This document shows positions 7,038 to 14,747 of a stretch of 27,051 nt of DNA, piece by piece. The notes below the pieces were generated by a model. It was not told where the DNA came from. It made no database searches and worked only from the letters and a program-made list of their open reading frames with translations. A program made the translations under genes and the position numbers. The stretch comes from JAZKSG01 sp036626215. GTDB lineage: Archaea > Thermoplasmatota > E2 > DHVEG-1. Numbering within the stretch: the first letter of the stretch is position 1; the number at the start of each line of letters is the position of its first letter. The stretch lies in contig JAZKSG010000019.1 of NCBI GenBank assembly GCA_036626215.1, positions 1 through 27,051 of the forward strand. The letters are read 5' to 3'.

Positions 7038-7946
7038 CTATTCTGACAAAGATACCATAATAGCCATCTGAGTCCACATACGGTTCTCTGCTTCATCAAA
7101 AATAACGCTTTGAGGTCCATGTGCAACATCTTTCGTGACTTCGTAGCCATAATAAGCAGGTAAACAATGCATAAATATTGCATCAGAGTTAGCAATACTC
7201 ATCAAATCTTTGTTCACGGTGTATCCTTTAAAATCTTTTAGACGTTGTTGTTTCTCCTCTTCGTCGCCCATGCTCACCCAGGTGTCAGTAGCGATTACAT
7301 CTGCATCTTTTGTGGATTTTTTTACTTTATCAGTAACTTCTACTTCCACTCCAAATCTTTCAGCTTCCTTAACAAAAAAATCATCTGGCCAATATTCTTT
7401 TGGTGAAACAATTTTTACATCCATCCCTGCTATTCCACATCCTAACAAATAAGAGTGAGCCATATTGCTTTGACCATCACCAAGATAAACAAATTTTAAT
7501 TCTTCTAGTTTCTCTTTTTCCTCTTTTATAGTCATCAAATCAGTGATAACCTGGCAGGGGTGTTCTTTGTCATCTAATCCACTTATTACTGGAACTGTGG
7601 CATGTTTTGCAAGTTCTTTCATATCCTCGTTTTTCATCGCTCTATACATTATTATGTCTACATAACGTGATAAAACAATAGCAGTATCTTCTATAGTTTC
7701 CCCTCGCCCTAATTGTATATCGTTTTTACCTAAAAATATCGCGTGTCCACCAAGTTTTGTCATCCCTGTCTCAAAAGAAACCCTTGTGCGAGTACTACTT
7801 TTTTCAAAAATCATACCGAGTGTTTTTTCTTTTAAATAATGAGTTTTTTCTCCGTTTTTATTTTTTCTTTTCAAATCTATACCTAGATTGATTACATCCT
7901 GAAGATTGTCCTTTACGTCCAACATTGAGATAAGATTTTTTTTCAT
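7038..7946 (-). CDS. argF: Ornithine carbamoyltransferase
   Basis: Catalyses carbamoyl phosphate + ornithine to citrulline in arginine synthesis. The 302-residue length is typical. Motifs are STRTR at 51-55 (carbamoyl phosphate), HPCQ at 129-132, the ornithine loop DTWVSMG at 221-227, and HCLP at 260-263 with the catalytic Cys. FDEAENRMWTQMA near 283-294 supplies the conserved Arg. The STRTR, HPCQ and SMG set separates it from aspartate carbamoyltransferase. It is divergent from fen1 with 121 nt between them. The ATG at 7946 has no well-spaced ribosome site; AAGGAG lies 21 nt upstream and fits a four-codon mini-frame instead (see 7950-7964). No other arginine genes are in the window. Confidence 0.96.
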   Translation of the reverse strand: MKKNLISMLDVKDNLQDVINLGIDLKRKNKNGEKTHYLKEKTLGMIFEKSSTRTRVSFETGMTKLGGHAIFLGKNDIQLGRGETIEDTAIVLSRYVDIIMYRAMKNEDMKELAKHATVPVISGLDDKEHPCQVITDLMTIKEEKEKLEELKFVYLGDGQSNMAHSYLLGCGIAGMDVKIVSPKEYWPDDFFVKEAERFGVEVEVTDKVKKSTKDADVIATDTWVSMGDEEEKQQRLKDFKGYTVNKDLMSIANSDAIFMHCLPAYYGYEVTKDVAHGPQSVIFDEAENRMWTQMAIMVSLSE

Positions 7947-7949
7947 TGA

Positions 7950-7964
7950 TTAAAAGAGCAACAT
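7950..7964 (-). promoter_or_regulatory. Four-codon leader frame upstream of argF
   Basis: On the minus strand AAGGAG (7968-7973) is followed by CTG, then ATG TTG CTC TTT TAA, then TCA and the argF ATG. The mini-frame encodes MLLF, is in phase with argF, and stops three bases before its start. This is the arrangement expected for reinitiation. The AAGGAG is rather close (3 nt) to the mini-start, so the feature could be accidental. Confidence 0.3.
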
Positions 7965-7982
7965 CAGCTCCTTCTTTAAAAT

Positions 7983-8027
7983 TACGGTAAAATTCTTTTT
8001 GATTTTAGACAAAATCTTTTAACCGTA
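7983..8027. promoter_or_regulatory. argF-fen1 divergent promoter with short inverted repeat
   Basis: TACGGT at 7983-7988 and ACCGTA at 8022-8027 face each other in the 121-nt divergent region. AAATCTTTTAA at about 8012-8022 is a weak TATA-like element for fen1, whose ATG is preceded by GGGAGAT. The six-base arms are weak evidence for an operator. Confidence 0.25.
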
Positions 8028-8067
8028 GTTGTACATAACTCTCTAAGTTGTTTGGGAGATAGCTGTT

Positions 8068-9090
8068 ATGGGAGTTGACATCGGTAGTTTATTCGATAGA
8101 CAAAAAATCTCATTCAAAGACCTACAAAATAGAGTTATAGCTATCGATGCACACAACGTATTACATCAGTTTCTATCTATAATAAGAGGGAGAGATGGAA
8201 ACCCGTTGAAGGATTCCAAAGGAAGAATCACCTCTCATCTTTCTGGAATATTATACCGGACAGGGAGTCTGGTGGAATCTCATATAAAACCAGTCTATAT
8301 TTTTGATGGTGAACCCCATCTTTTAAAAGCAAAAACTTTAGAAGAACGCAGAAAACGTAAAATTGTGGCTGAAGAAGAATACCAGAAGGCTTTAGAAGAA
8401 GGAGACCTTGAAAAAGCTCGTACAAAAGCTCAACAAACGTCTAAAGTCACAGATGAAATAGTTGAGCAAAGTAAAAAACTCCTAGATTCGCTCGGTATAC
8501 CCTATATTCAGGCACCAGGTGAAGGTGAAGCACAAGCTAGTTACATCGTAAAACAAGGAGATGCCCATGCTGTTGGCTCTCAGGACTATGACTGTTTACT
8601 GATAGGAACTCCTGTTTTAGTGAAAAATCTTACTTCATCTGGTAGAAGAAAACTACCTGGTAAAAAATCATATGTGAAGATTACACCAGAATTAGTTAAA
8701 CTTAAACCAAACCTAAAAAAACTAGGGATAAGTAGGGAACAATTAGTAGACATGGCTATTCTGATAGGTACAGATTTCAATGAAGGCATCAAAGGCATCG
8801 GTCCAAAAACTGCTCTTAAACTAATAAAGAAAAATGGAAACGCCGAAAACGTAATAGCAAACCTTGGAGATTCTAATGCCCCAACTTTTGAAGAAATAAA
8901 ACAAATACGGAAAATATTTTTAGAACCAGAGATCAATGAGGATTACAGTTTAAAATGGAGTCTACCAGATAAAGAAAAAACAAAAGAAATTCTTTGCGAC
9001 AGACATCAATTCAGTGAAAACCGAGTAGAAAAAGCTCTTAAAAAATATGACAATCTTGACGACATAATAAAACAACAAACCCTATTCTAA
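8068..9090 (+). CDS. fen: Flap endonuclease FEN1
   Basis: Structure-specific nuclease that removes 5' flaps during Okazaki-fragment maturation and repair. 340 residues, normal for archaea, beginning with the required MGVDI (the N-terminal Gly enters the active site after Met removal). Metal ligands are in place: D27 (IDAHN), D80 (FDGEPHLLK), E152/E154 (GEGEAQA), D173/D175 (SQDYDCLL) and D236 (IGTDFNEGI). The helix-hairpin-helix is GIKGIGPKTALKLIKK near 240-255. The C-terminus is IKQQTLF then stop. This starts like a PCNA-interacting peptide (Q-x-T-L) but lacks the usual final aromatic pair, so clamp binding may be weak or altered. GGGAGAT precedes the ATG. Confidence 0.96.
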   Translation: MGVDIGSLFDRQKISFKDLQNRVIAIDAHNVLHQFLSIIRGRDGNPLKDSKGRITSHLSGILYRTGSLVESHIKPVYIFDGEPHLLKAKTLEERRKRKIVAEEEYQKALEEGDLEKARTKAQQTSKVTDEIVEQSKKLLDSLGIPYIQAPGEGEAQASYIVKQGDAHAVGSQDYDCLLIGTPVLVKNLTSSGRRKLPGKKSYVKITPELVKLKPNLKKLGISREQLVDMAILIGTDFNEGIKGIGPKTALKLIKKNGNAENVIANLGDSNAPTFEEIKQIRKIFLEPEINEDYSLKWSLPDKEKTKEILCDRHQFSENRVEKALKKYDNLDDIIKQQTLF

Positions 9091-9091
9091 C

Positions 9092-9141
9092 AGTTTCATC
9101 CTAATCCCTATAAAGCTAAAAAAGCTGATGAAACTTTTTTT
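9092..9141. terminator. Convergent hairpin terminator between fen1 and pepE
   Basis: AGTTTCATC at 9092-9100 pairs perfectly with GATGAAACT at 9127-9135, immediately followed by a T-run on the plus strand. It begins one base after the fen1 stop and runs into the end of the convergent pepE gene. The nine-base stem plus T-run is a convincing end-of-transcript signal for fen1; on the minus strand the T-run is absent. Confidence 0.6.
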
Positions 9142-9850
9142 ATTCCTTCATAATAAAATCAAGTGAATCCTCTGGTTTGTATTCCTCAGGTTTTTTGTTG
9201 TTTTTAAAAACTCTTGCACCAGTTGATCCTTTCAAAACTATTTCACCATCAACAACGTGAAGCATAGCTCCTTCTCTTAAACCGACGACATATTCGTCAT
9301 TATAATGATGAAATTCTTCTATCCTTGTTTCCCGTGTTTCACCCATATGTTTACTACTTGGGTCTGGATCGATATAGTGTGGATTAATATTAAATGGAAC
9401 AAGGTTTAATCCATCAAAACTTGGAGGATAAACTATTGGCATATCGTTTGTTGTCTTAATATTTCTACATGCCACGTTCGATCCCGCACTTGTGCCAATA
9501 TAAGGTGTGCCTTTTTTTACTTGTTTTCTAATCTTTTTTATCAAGTCGTTTTCATATAGCTGTTTCAACAAAACAAAAGTATTTCCTCCTCCAATAAAAA
9601 TCGCCTCTGCGTTTTCTACTGCTTCCCCAGAGTCGGAATGTTGATGTATACCTGTTAGCTCAAAACCCATTTTTTTGTATCTTTCCCTAGCTATGTTGGT
9701 GTATTCATCATGTGTCATCCCGCTTGGTCTTGCATAGGGTATAAATAAAACATCGCTAACATTTTCTAAAAATTTTTGTATCTCATCTGCACAATGATCC
9801 AAATATCCTCCGCCATGAAGCTTGGAGTTACTAATCAAAAGTAGTTTCAA
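9140..9850 (-). CDS. pepE: Peptidase E, alpha-aspartyl dipeptidase (S51)
   Basis: Serine peptidase that hydrolyses N-terminal Asp-X dipeptides in the cytoplasm. 236 residues with the near-invariant core of the family: GGGNTFVLL (87-95), the nucleophile elbow GTSAGSNVAC with Ser121, TTNDMPIVYPPSFDGLNLVP with Asp136, and NPHYIDPDP with His158, then HMGETRETRIEEF. The start is TTG at 9850; GGAGGATGAT lies 5-14 nt before it and closely matches the anti-Shine-Dalgarno complement, and the ATG inside that motif is out of frame. It follows the DUF4314 gene by 20 nt on the same strand, probably in one transcript beginning at or near tRNA-Gly. Confidence 0.95.
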   Translation of the reverse strand: MKLLLISNSKLHGGGYLDHCADEIQKFLENVSDVLFIPYARPSGMTHDEYTNIARERYKKMGFELTGIHQHSDSGEAVENAEAIFIGGGNTFVLLKQLYENDLIKKIRKQVKKGTPYIGTSAGSNVACRNIKTTNDMPIVYPPSFDGLNLVPFNINPHYIDPDPSSKHMGETRETRIEEFHHYNDEYVVGLREGAMLHVVDGEIVLKGSTGARVFKNNKKPEEYKPEDSLDFIMKE

Positions 9851-9870
9851 AATTTATCATCCTCCTTTTT

Positions 9871-10095
9871 CTAACCATTATTTTTTACTTTTTTATATTT
9901 GTCGACACCTTTAATCAATGCAAGTTTTTCACCGTTGTCCCATTCAACCCATATAAGGTCTTGCTCTTCATCTATTTTAAAAACAGTCCCTTTATCTCCT
10001 TTTTTAAGTTTTGTTAAATTATCCTCGATGTCTTTCAACTCAATTCTATCTCCAACTTTTATATCTTCTTTACTGATTTCTTTCACCTCTACCAC
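9871..10095 (-). CDS. DUF4314 small protein
   Basis: 74 residues. The segment VGDRIELKDIEDNLTKLKKG is followed by DKGTVFKIDEEQDLIWVEWD and then NGEKLALIKGVDKYKKV, matching DUF4314, a small SH3-like beta-barrel domain found with bacterial, phage and archaeal genes; no function is established. No cysteines, signal peptide or membrane segments. The start is GTG at 10095 (or GTG at 10086, three codons in), only 11 nt from the 3' end of tRNA-Gly on the same strand, which leaves no room for a promoter unless it lies within the tRNA gene. The gene probably depends on tRNA-Gly transcription. pepE follows after 20 nt. Confidence 0.78.
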   Translation of the reverse strand: MVEVKEISKEDIKVGDRIELKDIEDNLTKLKKGDKGTVFKIDEEQDLIWVEWDNGEKLALIKGVDKYKKVKNNG

Positions 10096-10106
10096 ATATT
10101 TTTATA

Positions 10107-10178
10107 TGCGAGTGCCGGGATTTGAACCCGGGTACTTGGCTTGGGAAGCCAAGATCATAACCGCTAGATCACACCCGC
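10107..10178 (-). tRNA. tRNA-Gly (anticodon CCC)
   Basis: 72 nt folding into a full cloverleaf: acceptor GCGGGTG with CACTCGC (one G-T pair), a three-pair D stem, anticodon stem TTGGC/GCCAA around loop TTCCCAA, a 4-nt variable loop, and T stem CCGGG/CCCGG with loop TTCAAAT. The discriminator is A and no CCA is encoded, as usual in archaea. Anticodon CCC reads GGG. It lies directly upstream of the DUF4314 gene on the same strand. Confidence 0.95.
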
Positions 10179-10359
10179 GTTTTTTATGGTTTCATAGAGA
10201 AATACTCATGCAGTTATTGAATATTTTGGAAAAATAGTAGATACAGTCTCCTTATGGTCTAAAACCTGTTTTTTTTGACCAAATATTATAGAAGGTTAGA
10301 ATTTGATATTATAATAAAAACTTTGTAGAATGACGATTTTATTCATTTGGAAATAGACT

Positions 10360-11151
10360 ATGTTAGACAGCATCATTGAAATTTTGATTCTTGTTTTTTT
10401 CGCTATGGGGGTAGGAGTTTTTGTAAGTACGGCAGCAGGAACCTCCGGCACATTACTCATTCCCTTTTTAACAATCTTTTTTGGATATTCTGCTTACAAG
10501 GTTATAGGCTCAAGTCTCACCGTAGATTGCATCATCGGCGTTGTTGCGGGATTAATTTATCTTAAAAACGAAGATATTGAGATTAGACCAACGTTGTTAC
10601 TCCCTCTTTTTGGTGTTATAGGGGCGCTTATCGGTAGTCAATTTACTTCATCTACACCTGAATTTGGGTTAAAAGTTTTGATAGGTGTTGCTCTCATTTT
10701 TATTGGGGTAAATTTTGTGATAAAAGGTGTAAGAAAAAATGTTGATTATTTACATAGTAAACTAGATTTTCAATATTTTAAGAGACACAAAACTTTCTCT
10801 TTTGTATTTTTAGGGATTATAGTTGGTTTTATAAGTGGTTTTATCGGTCTCGGCGGTAGTAGAATGATAGCTTTCGTGTTAATTTTTGTTATGGGTTATG
10901 GTTTCCGTGAATCTGTAGGTATGTCTATGATTATGATGATTTTTATTGCGGGAACAGGCGCTATCAGTCATTCACTTGGCGGAGAAATAAACTTTATCAT
11001 AGTAGTAATAGCTGGGGTAGGAGCAGCTACAGGGGCATTGATAGGTTCTAACTTTGCACATAGAATAGATGAGGAAAAACTTTCTAGAATCGCAGGATTA
11101 ATAATTGCCTTTATCGGACTATTCATGATAATCAAGACATTCTTCCTATAA
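10360..11151 (+). CDS. TauE/SafE-family membrane transporter
   Basis: 263 residues with about eight membrane helices in two related halves, as in the TauE/SafE (DUF81) family of anion exporters associated with sulfite, sulfoacetate and related sulfur compounds. Family features are AAGTSGTLLIPFLTIFF near residues 25-42 with a following short re-entrant helix, the mirrored second-half element GFISGFIGLGGSRMIAF near 155-172, and GALIGSNFAHRIDEEKLSRI before the last helix. Actual substrate cannot be read from sequence. It converges on a sulfotransferase-like gene 15 nt away, which hints at sulfur metabolism but does not prove a link. Start ATG 10360 has no clear ribosome site, so the mRNA may be near-leaderless. 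Confidence 0.88.
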   Translation: MLDSIIEILILVFFAMGVGVFVSTAAGTSGTLLIPFLTIFFGYSAYKVIGSSLTVDCIIGVVAGLIYLKNEDIEIRPTLLLPLFGVIGALIGSQFTSSTPEFGLKVLIGVALIFIGVNFVIKGVRKNVDYLHSKLDFQYFKRHKTFSFVFLGIIVGFISGFIGLGGSRMIAFVLIFVMGYGFRESVGMSMIMMIFIAGTGAISHSLGGEINFIIVVIAGVGAATGALIGSNFAHRIDEEKLSRIAGLIIAFIGLFMIIKTFFL

Positions 11152-11166
11152 AAAAAACACATTTTT

Positions 11167-12186
11167 TTAATCCACTTTTTCTTTAGAGTATCCAAGAAAT
11201 CTACAATATGACTTCATCCTTTTCATGATATATCCCTCCATCATTTTGACATCTTTTGAAATAGATAAATCTCTTGGTTCAATAAATTCATTGAATCTTT
11301 CAAGATTATCCTCCTCTAAATCTAGAAGATTTACTATTCTACCCATAGTCTCAGCAGGTTTTTCACAGAGCTCTTCGTATTTAATGTTCACATAATCGCT
11401 TTTATCCAAATGTCTAATATTCTTCACAAATCGACGACTATCTTTTGCATGATGTTCAACAATAAGAATCAATGCAAGTGGAAAATATCTAAAAAGTAGA
11501 CAATCCGCAAAAACAGATAAAATTGGGTTTCTTCTAAGTTTTTTAGCAATTGGCGATATTATATCTGAATAAACAGTTTCTTCCTCTGCTAAAACCCTGA
11601 GAGCCTTCATAGACGAGTTCATCACTGGCAGAGGATGACGATGAATAAAAACAAACTTTGCCTCTGGCAAATGTTTTTTTATGAAAAGAAAATTAGAAAA
11701 ATCCCAAGGGTTTTTCAACAACAATTTTTTATCTCTACCATCAACATATTGAATCTTTTTACACATCTCTAAAAAAACATCAAAATTTTTTTCTGTTAAA
11801 CTACTAAAAAGATAACCTCCATTGATCAAAAAAGCATATTCCAAAGGTAAATCAGCGTTCATATCTAACCGGTCTATACCTCTGTCTTTATCGGCAAAAT
11901 ATCTGTTTAATTCCTCCTTAATTTGTTGTTCTAAACCTTTTACATGGTTATGTATCAACCTGTTGTACTTTAGGACGTGATATGTGGTTACGCTGTTGAA
12001 TTTACCTGTCGATTGTATCATTTTATATAGGATACTAGTACCAGATCTATGGAAACCTAAAATAAAAACAGGTTTAAAAGAAACATCTTTAATTCTATCA
12101 AGATATTTTTTATCTAGATTTTTTACCTCAGATTTTTTCAAGTTATTCAAATCCTTTTCCTCACACAATATAGGTTGTTTTTCCAA
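11167..12186 (-). CDS. Sulfotransferase-family protein
   Basis: 339 residues with the PAPS-binding elements of the sulfotransferase fold: the 5'-phosphosulfate loop ILGFHRSGTSILYKMI (P-loop at 44-51) and the 3'-phosphate element FVFIHRHPLPVMNSSMKAL near 178-196, with the supporting LLLKNPWDFSNF and VNIKYEELCEKPAETM segments. Similar enzymes sulfate carbohydrates or lipids; the acceptor is unknown. No membrane anchor is predicted with confidence, though a hydrophobic stretch (FPLALILIVEHH) lies late in the protein. No ATG precedes the P-loop, so the start is TTG: 12186 is the longest, while TTG at 12150 has GAGG eight bases upstream. Facing a TauE/SafE gene, it may belong to a sulfur-handling neighbourhood. 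Confidence 0.83.
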   Translation of the reverse strand: MEKQPILCEEKDLNNLKKSEVKNLDKKYLDRIKDVSFKPVFILGFHRSGTSILYKMIQSTGKFNSVTTYHVLKYNRLIHNHVKGLEQQIKEELNRYFADKDRGIDRLDMNADLPLEYAFLINGGYLFSSLTEKNFDVFLEMCKKIQYVDGRDKKLLLKNPWDFSNFLFIKKHLPEAKFVFIHRHPLPVMNSSMKALRVLAEEETVYSDIISPIAKKLRRNPILSVFADCLLFRYFPLALILIVEHHAKDSRRFVKNIRHLDKSDYVNIKYEELCEKPAETMGRIVNLLDLEEDNLERFNEFIEPRDLSISKDVKMMEGYIMKRMKSYCRFLGYSKEKVD

Positions 12187-12267
12187 AGTAAGGAAATATT
12201 ATGGACTCCCTTGAATTAACCTATATTTCTGTTAATTGTTGAAGAGTAAAGAAAACCGAGGAGGGAG

Positions 12268-13716
12268 TTATATCTCCTTTAGGATTTCAACTAGATAATC
12301 ATAGAATTTTTTTACAGTGCTAATATAAACTCTTTCATCAGGAGAGTGTGGTGCCTTTATAGTTGGGCCAATGGAAATCATATCCATTCCATCGTATTTT
12401 TCTCCTATAATGCCGCATTCTAACCCTGCGTGTATGGCCTCAACTTCAGGTTCTTCATCAAACATATCTTTGAAAACTTTTTTAGATTTTTTTAGTAGTT
12501 CGGAGTCCATATCAGGTTTCCATCCAGGATATGGGTCTTCCTCTTCAATTTCAGCCCCTGTGAGGTTAGCGATAGAACGTATTTTAGCACGTAAGGCATG
12601 TAGCTCAGACATTATAGAACTTCTCGAACTCAATAGTATCTCAGCTTTATCTTCCTCTACAGTTACTTTTGCAAGATTTGTAGAAGTTTGAACTAAACCC
12701 TCGATGTCATAGCTCATTTTTTCTACTCCATGTGGTAAGCCGTTAAGCAGATTTATCAACTTACTCTGCGAATCCAGTTTAAGAGCCCCCTTCTCCGGTT
12801 TAACCTCCTCTATATCAACTTTCAAATCTGGGTCTATAGGCTTTAATTCATCAGCTATATCTTCTTTTTCGTCTTCCAACTGTTTTATAGTCTCCTCTTT
12901 TTTGTCTTCCCCTACAGATATTGTTGCTTCTGCCTCTCGAGGTATAGCGTTGTGTTTATCTCCACCTTTCAGAGTAGTTATTCTTACACCATTTCCTTGT
13001 ATAGTTTTCCATAACATCCGGGAGATAATCTTTATTGCGTTCCCTCTTTGTTCATGTATATCTATCCCAGAATGTCCGCCTTTCAATCCGGATACAGATA
13101 TTTTTAAACCAGTCATATTTTCAGAGATTTTTTCTTTTTCAATTGGTAAAGTTATCTCTGTGTCTCCTCCGCCTGCGCAACCTACAGTTATGATATTGAA
13201 TTCTTCGCTATCCAAATTAAGCATTATGTCTCCCTCTAACATGTCTTCGCTTAAAGCAAATGCACCGGTAAGACCTGTTTCTTCATCTACTGTATATAAA
13301 GCCTCTATCCTCCCTGTCTCTAAATTTTCTTCTTCTAAAACAGCGAGAGACGCAGCTAAACCAATTCCGTTATCTGCACCGAGGGTGGTTCCTTTTGCTT
13401 TAAGAACGTCACCGTCTTTCTCGAGTTTTATCGGATCTTTAGAGAAATCATGGTCGACATCATTATTTTTTTCACAGACCATATCCATATGTCCTTGAAG
13501 AACAACGATAGGTTTGTCTTCCATTCCAGGGTCTGCTTGTTTTTTGATAACTACATTCCCGATGTCATCAACTTTATAGTCTAGATCATGTTCCTCAGCA
13601 AAATCAACTATATATTCACGAATTTTTTCCTCATGTTTGGAACAATGAGGTATCTTCCTAATTTCATCAAAATGTTTCCATAATACTCCCGGTTCAAAAT
13701 CTTCAACTATTGACAT
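12268..13716 (-). CDS. pepD: PepD-type aminoacyl-histidine dipeptidase (M20C)
   Basis: Metallopeptidase that cleaves Xaa-His and related dipeptides in the cytoplasm. 482 residues from the ATG at 13716, chosen because GGGAGGCGA precedes it by normal spacing; a 16-codon upstream extension has no such signal. Zinc ligands appear as GHMDMV (H76, D78), GADNGIG (D115) and the catalytic DEETG (about 144-148). The GLKGGHSGIDIHEQRGNAIK segment is the dimerisation/substrate histidine region, and the HAGLECGIIGEKYDGMDMISIGP stretch near the C-terminus carries the last ligands. Length and motifs match the PepD/carnosinase-like group rather than shorter M20 peptidases. It is divergent from the aldolase gene. 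Confidence 0.93.
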   Translation of the reverse strand: MSIVEDFEPGVLWKHFDEIRKIPHCSKHEEKIREYIVDFAEEHDLDYKVDDIGNVVIKKQADPGMEDKPIVVLQGHMDMVCEKNNDVDHDFSKDPIKLEKDGDVLKAKGTTLGADNGIGLAASLAVLEEENLETGRIEALYTVDEETGLTGAFALSEDMLEGDIMLNLDSEEFNIITVGCAGGGDTEITLPIEKEKISENMTGLKISVSGLKGGHSGIDIHEQRGNAIKIISRMLWKTIQGNGVRITTLKGGDKHNAIPREAEATISVGEDKKEETIKQLEDEKEDIADELKPIDPDLKVDIEEVKPEKGALKLDSQSKLINLLNGLPHGVEKMSYDIEGLVQTSTNLAKVTVEEDKAEILLSSRSSIMSELHALRAKIRSIANLTGAEIEEEDPYPGWKPDMDSELLKKSKKVFKDMFDEEPEVEAIHAGLECGIIGEKYDGMDMISIGPTIKAPHSPDERVYISTVKKFYDYLVEILKEI

Positions 13717-13800
13717 TATTAATTTCGCCTCCCTTAAATGCAGAAAGAGTAATGGAATCCTCAATTAAAAGATTTCCCAACTTCTTTAATTACAAAATCA

Positions 13801-13808
13801 TTTAAATA
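13801..13808 (+). promoter_or_regulatory. TATA box of the aldolase gene
   Basis: TTTAAATA lies 51-58 nt before the ATG at 13859, which puts transcription start near 13830. The leader carries CGGAGG twelve bases before the chosen start codon. Confidence 0.5.
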
Positions 13809-13858
13809 CAAACCTTATATTAAACTTCAATAAAATATACCGGAGGCAATGATTTTTT

Positions 13859-14641
13859 ATGGATTGGGGAATGAAAAACAGGCTTTCAAATATTATTAAC
13901 CCGGAAGATGGACGAACAGTTATGCTAGCTGTAGATCACGGATATTTCATGGGGCCAACAACTGGTTTAGAAAACATAAAAAAAGTAGTGGAACCGTTGT
14001 TGCCACATGCAGATACGTTGATGCTAACAAGAGGAGCTTTACGGAATTATATTCCTGATACAACCGACATACCTATCGTTTTAAGAGTTTCAGGCGGAAC
14101 AAGCATAGTAGGCCCTGAACTTCTTCATGAAGGAACTGTTGTATCTATGGAGGATGCTATACGTTTGAATGTGTCCGGTGTGGCATACTCTATAATGGTA
14201 GGAGCAGATTTTGAACGAGACACATTGTTAGGGATGACTGAATATATAGATATGGCGGAAATATATGGTATACCTGTTTTAGCGGTTACAGCCGTAGGTA
14301 AAGACATGAAAAAAGACGCCCGCTATCTTAGTTTAGCATCCAGGATGGCTGCAGAACTTGGTGCCCATATAGTTAAAACATATTACTGTGACAACTTTGA
14401 GCAAGTTGTTGACACCTGTCCAGTTCCCATCGTTATAGCAGGAGGTAAGAAACAACCAGAAAAAGATGCACTTCAGATGGCATATGATGCAATACAAACA
14501 GGAGCTGCTGGAGTCGACATGGGTCGAAACATCTTTCAGAGTAAGGATCCAGTAGCTATGATAAAAGCAGTGAATTCAATAGTTCACAATAATGCTTCTC
14601 CTGATAAGGCCTACGACATTTTCAAACAGAACAAAAAATAA
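13859..14641 (+). CDS. DhnA/LsrF-family class I aldolase or thiolase
   Basis: 260 residues of a TIM-barrel Schiff-base enzyme. The pattern MKNRLSNIINPEDGRTVMLA then VDHGYFMGPTTGLE, LMLTRGALRN, VLRVSGGTSIV, LAVTAVGKDMKKDARYLSLA, IVKTYYC (Schiff-base Lys, about K173), VPIVIAGGKK and GVDMGRNIFQS matches LsrF (3-hydroxy-5-phosphonooxypentane-2,4-dione thiolase) more closely than archaeal fructose-bisphosphate aldolase or ADH synthase. LsrF acts in autoinducer-2 breakdown in enterobacteria, but no lsr genes are here, so the archaeal substrate is open; sugar-phosphate aldol chemistry is the safe statement. The start has GGAGG twelve bases upstream; Met5 is a possible alternative. An ATG nearer the GGAGG (13849) opens only a 16-codon out-of-frame reading. 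Confidence 0.85.
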   Translation: MDWGMKNRLSNIINPEDGRTVMLAVDHGYFMGPTTGLENIKKVVEPLLPHADTLMLTRGALRNYIPDTTDIPIVLRVSGGTSIVGPELLHEGTVVSMEDAIRLNVSGVAYSIMVGADFERDTLLGMTEYIDMAEIYGIPVLAVTAVGKDMKKDARYLSLASRMAAELGAHIVKTYYCDNFEQVVDTCPVPIVIAGGKKQPEKDALQMAYDAIQTGAAGVDMGRNIFQSKDPVAMIKAVNSIVHNNASPDKAYDIFKQNKK

Positions 14642-14693
14642 TAAACCATTCTCTTCTATTTTTAGTAAACATTTAAAAACTCTAGCAGTTAAA

Positions 14694-14722
14694 TTTATAT
14701 ATTCAACTCTGCTCCGGGTTGA
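14694..14722 (+). promoter_or_regulatory. TATA box and inverted repeat upstream of the Lrp-like gene
   Basis: TTTATATATT at 14694-14703 is an excellent archaeal TATA box. Arms TCAAC (14703-14707) and GTTGA (14718-14722) follow directly, ending about where transcription should start, a typical repressor position. The five-base arms are short, so operator function is tentative. Confidence 0.45.
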
Positions 14723-14747
14723 GAATTAAAAGGAGTAATTGAGAATT

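Noticed and set aside
12902..13498. 198-codon plus-strand frame opposite pepD
   Set aside because: Ser/Phe/Pro-rich antisense of a well-supported peptidase; a mirror frame from codon bias, not a gene.
13849..13899. Out-of-frame 16-codon frame starting right after GGAGG before the aldolase
   Set aside because: The GGAGG is only two bases from its ATG, while its 12-nt distance to the aldolase ATG fits other genes in the window.
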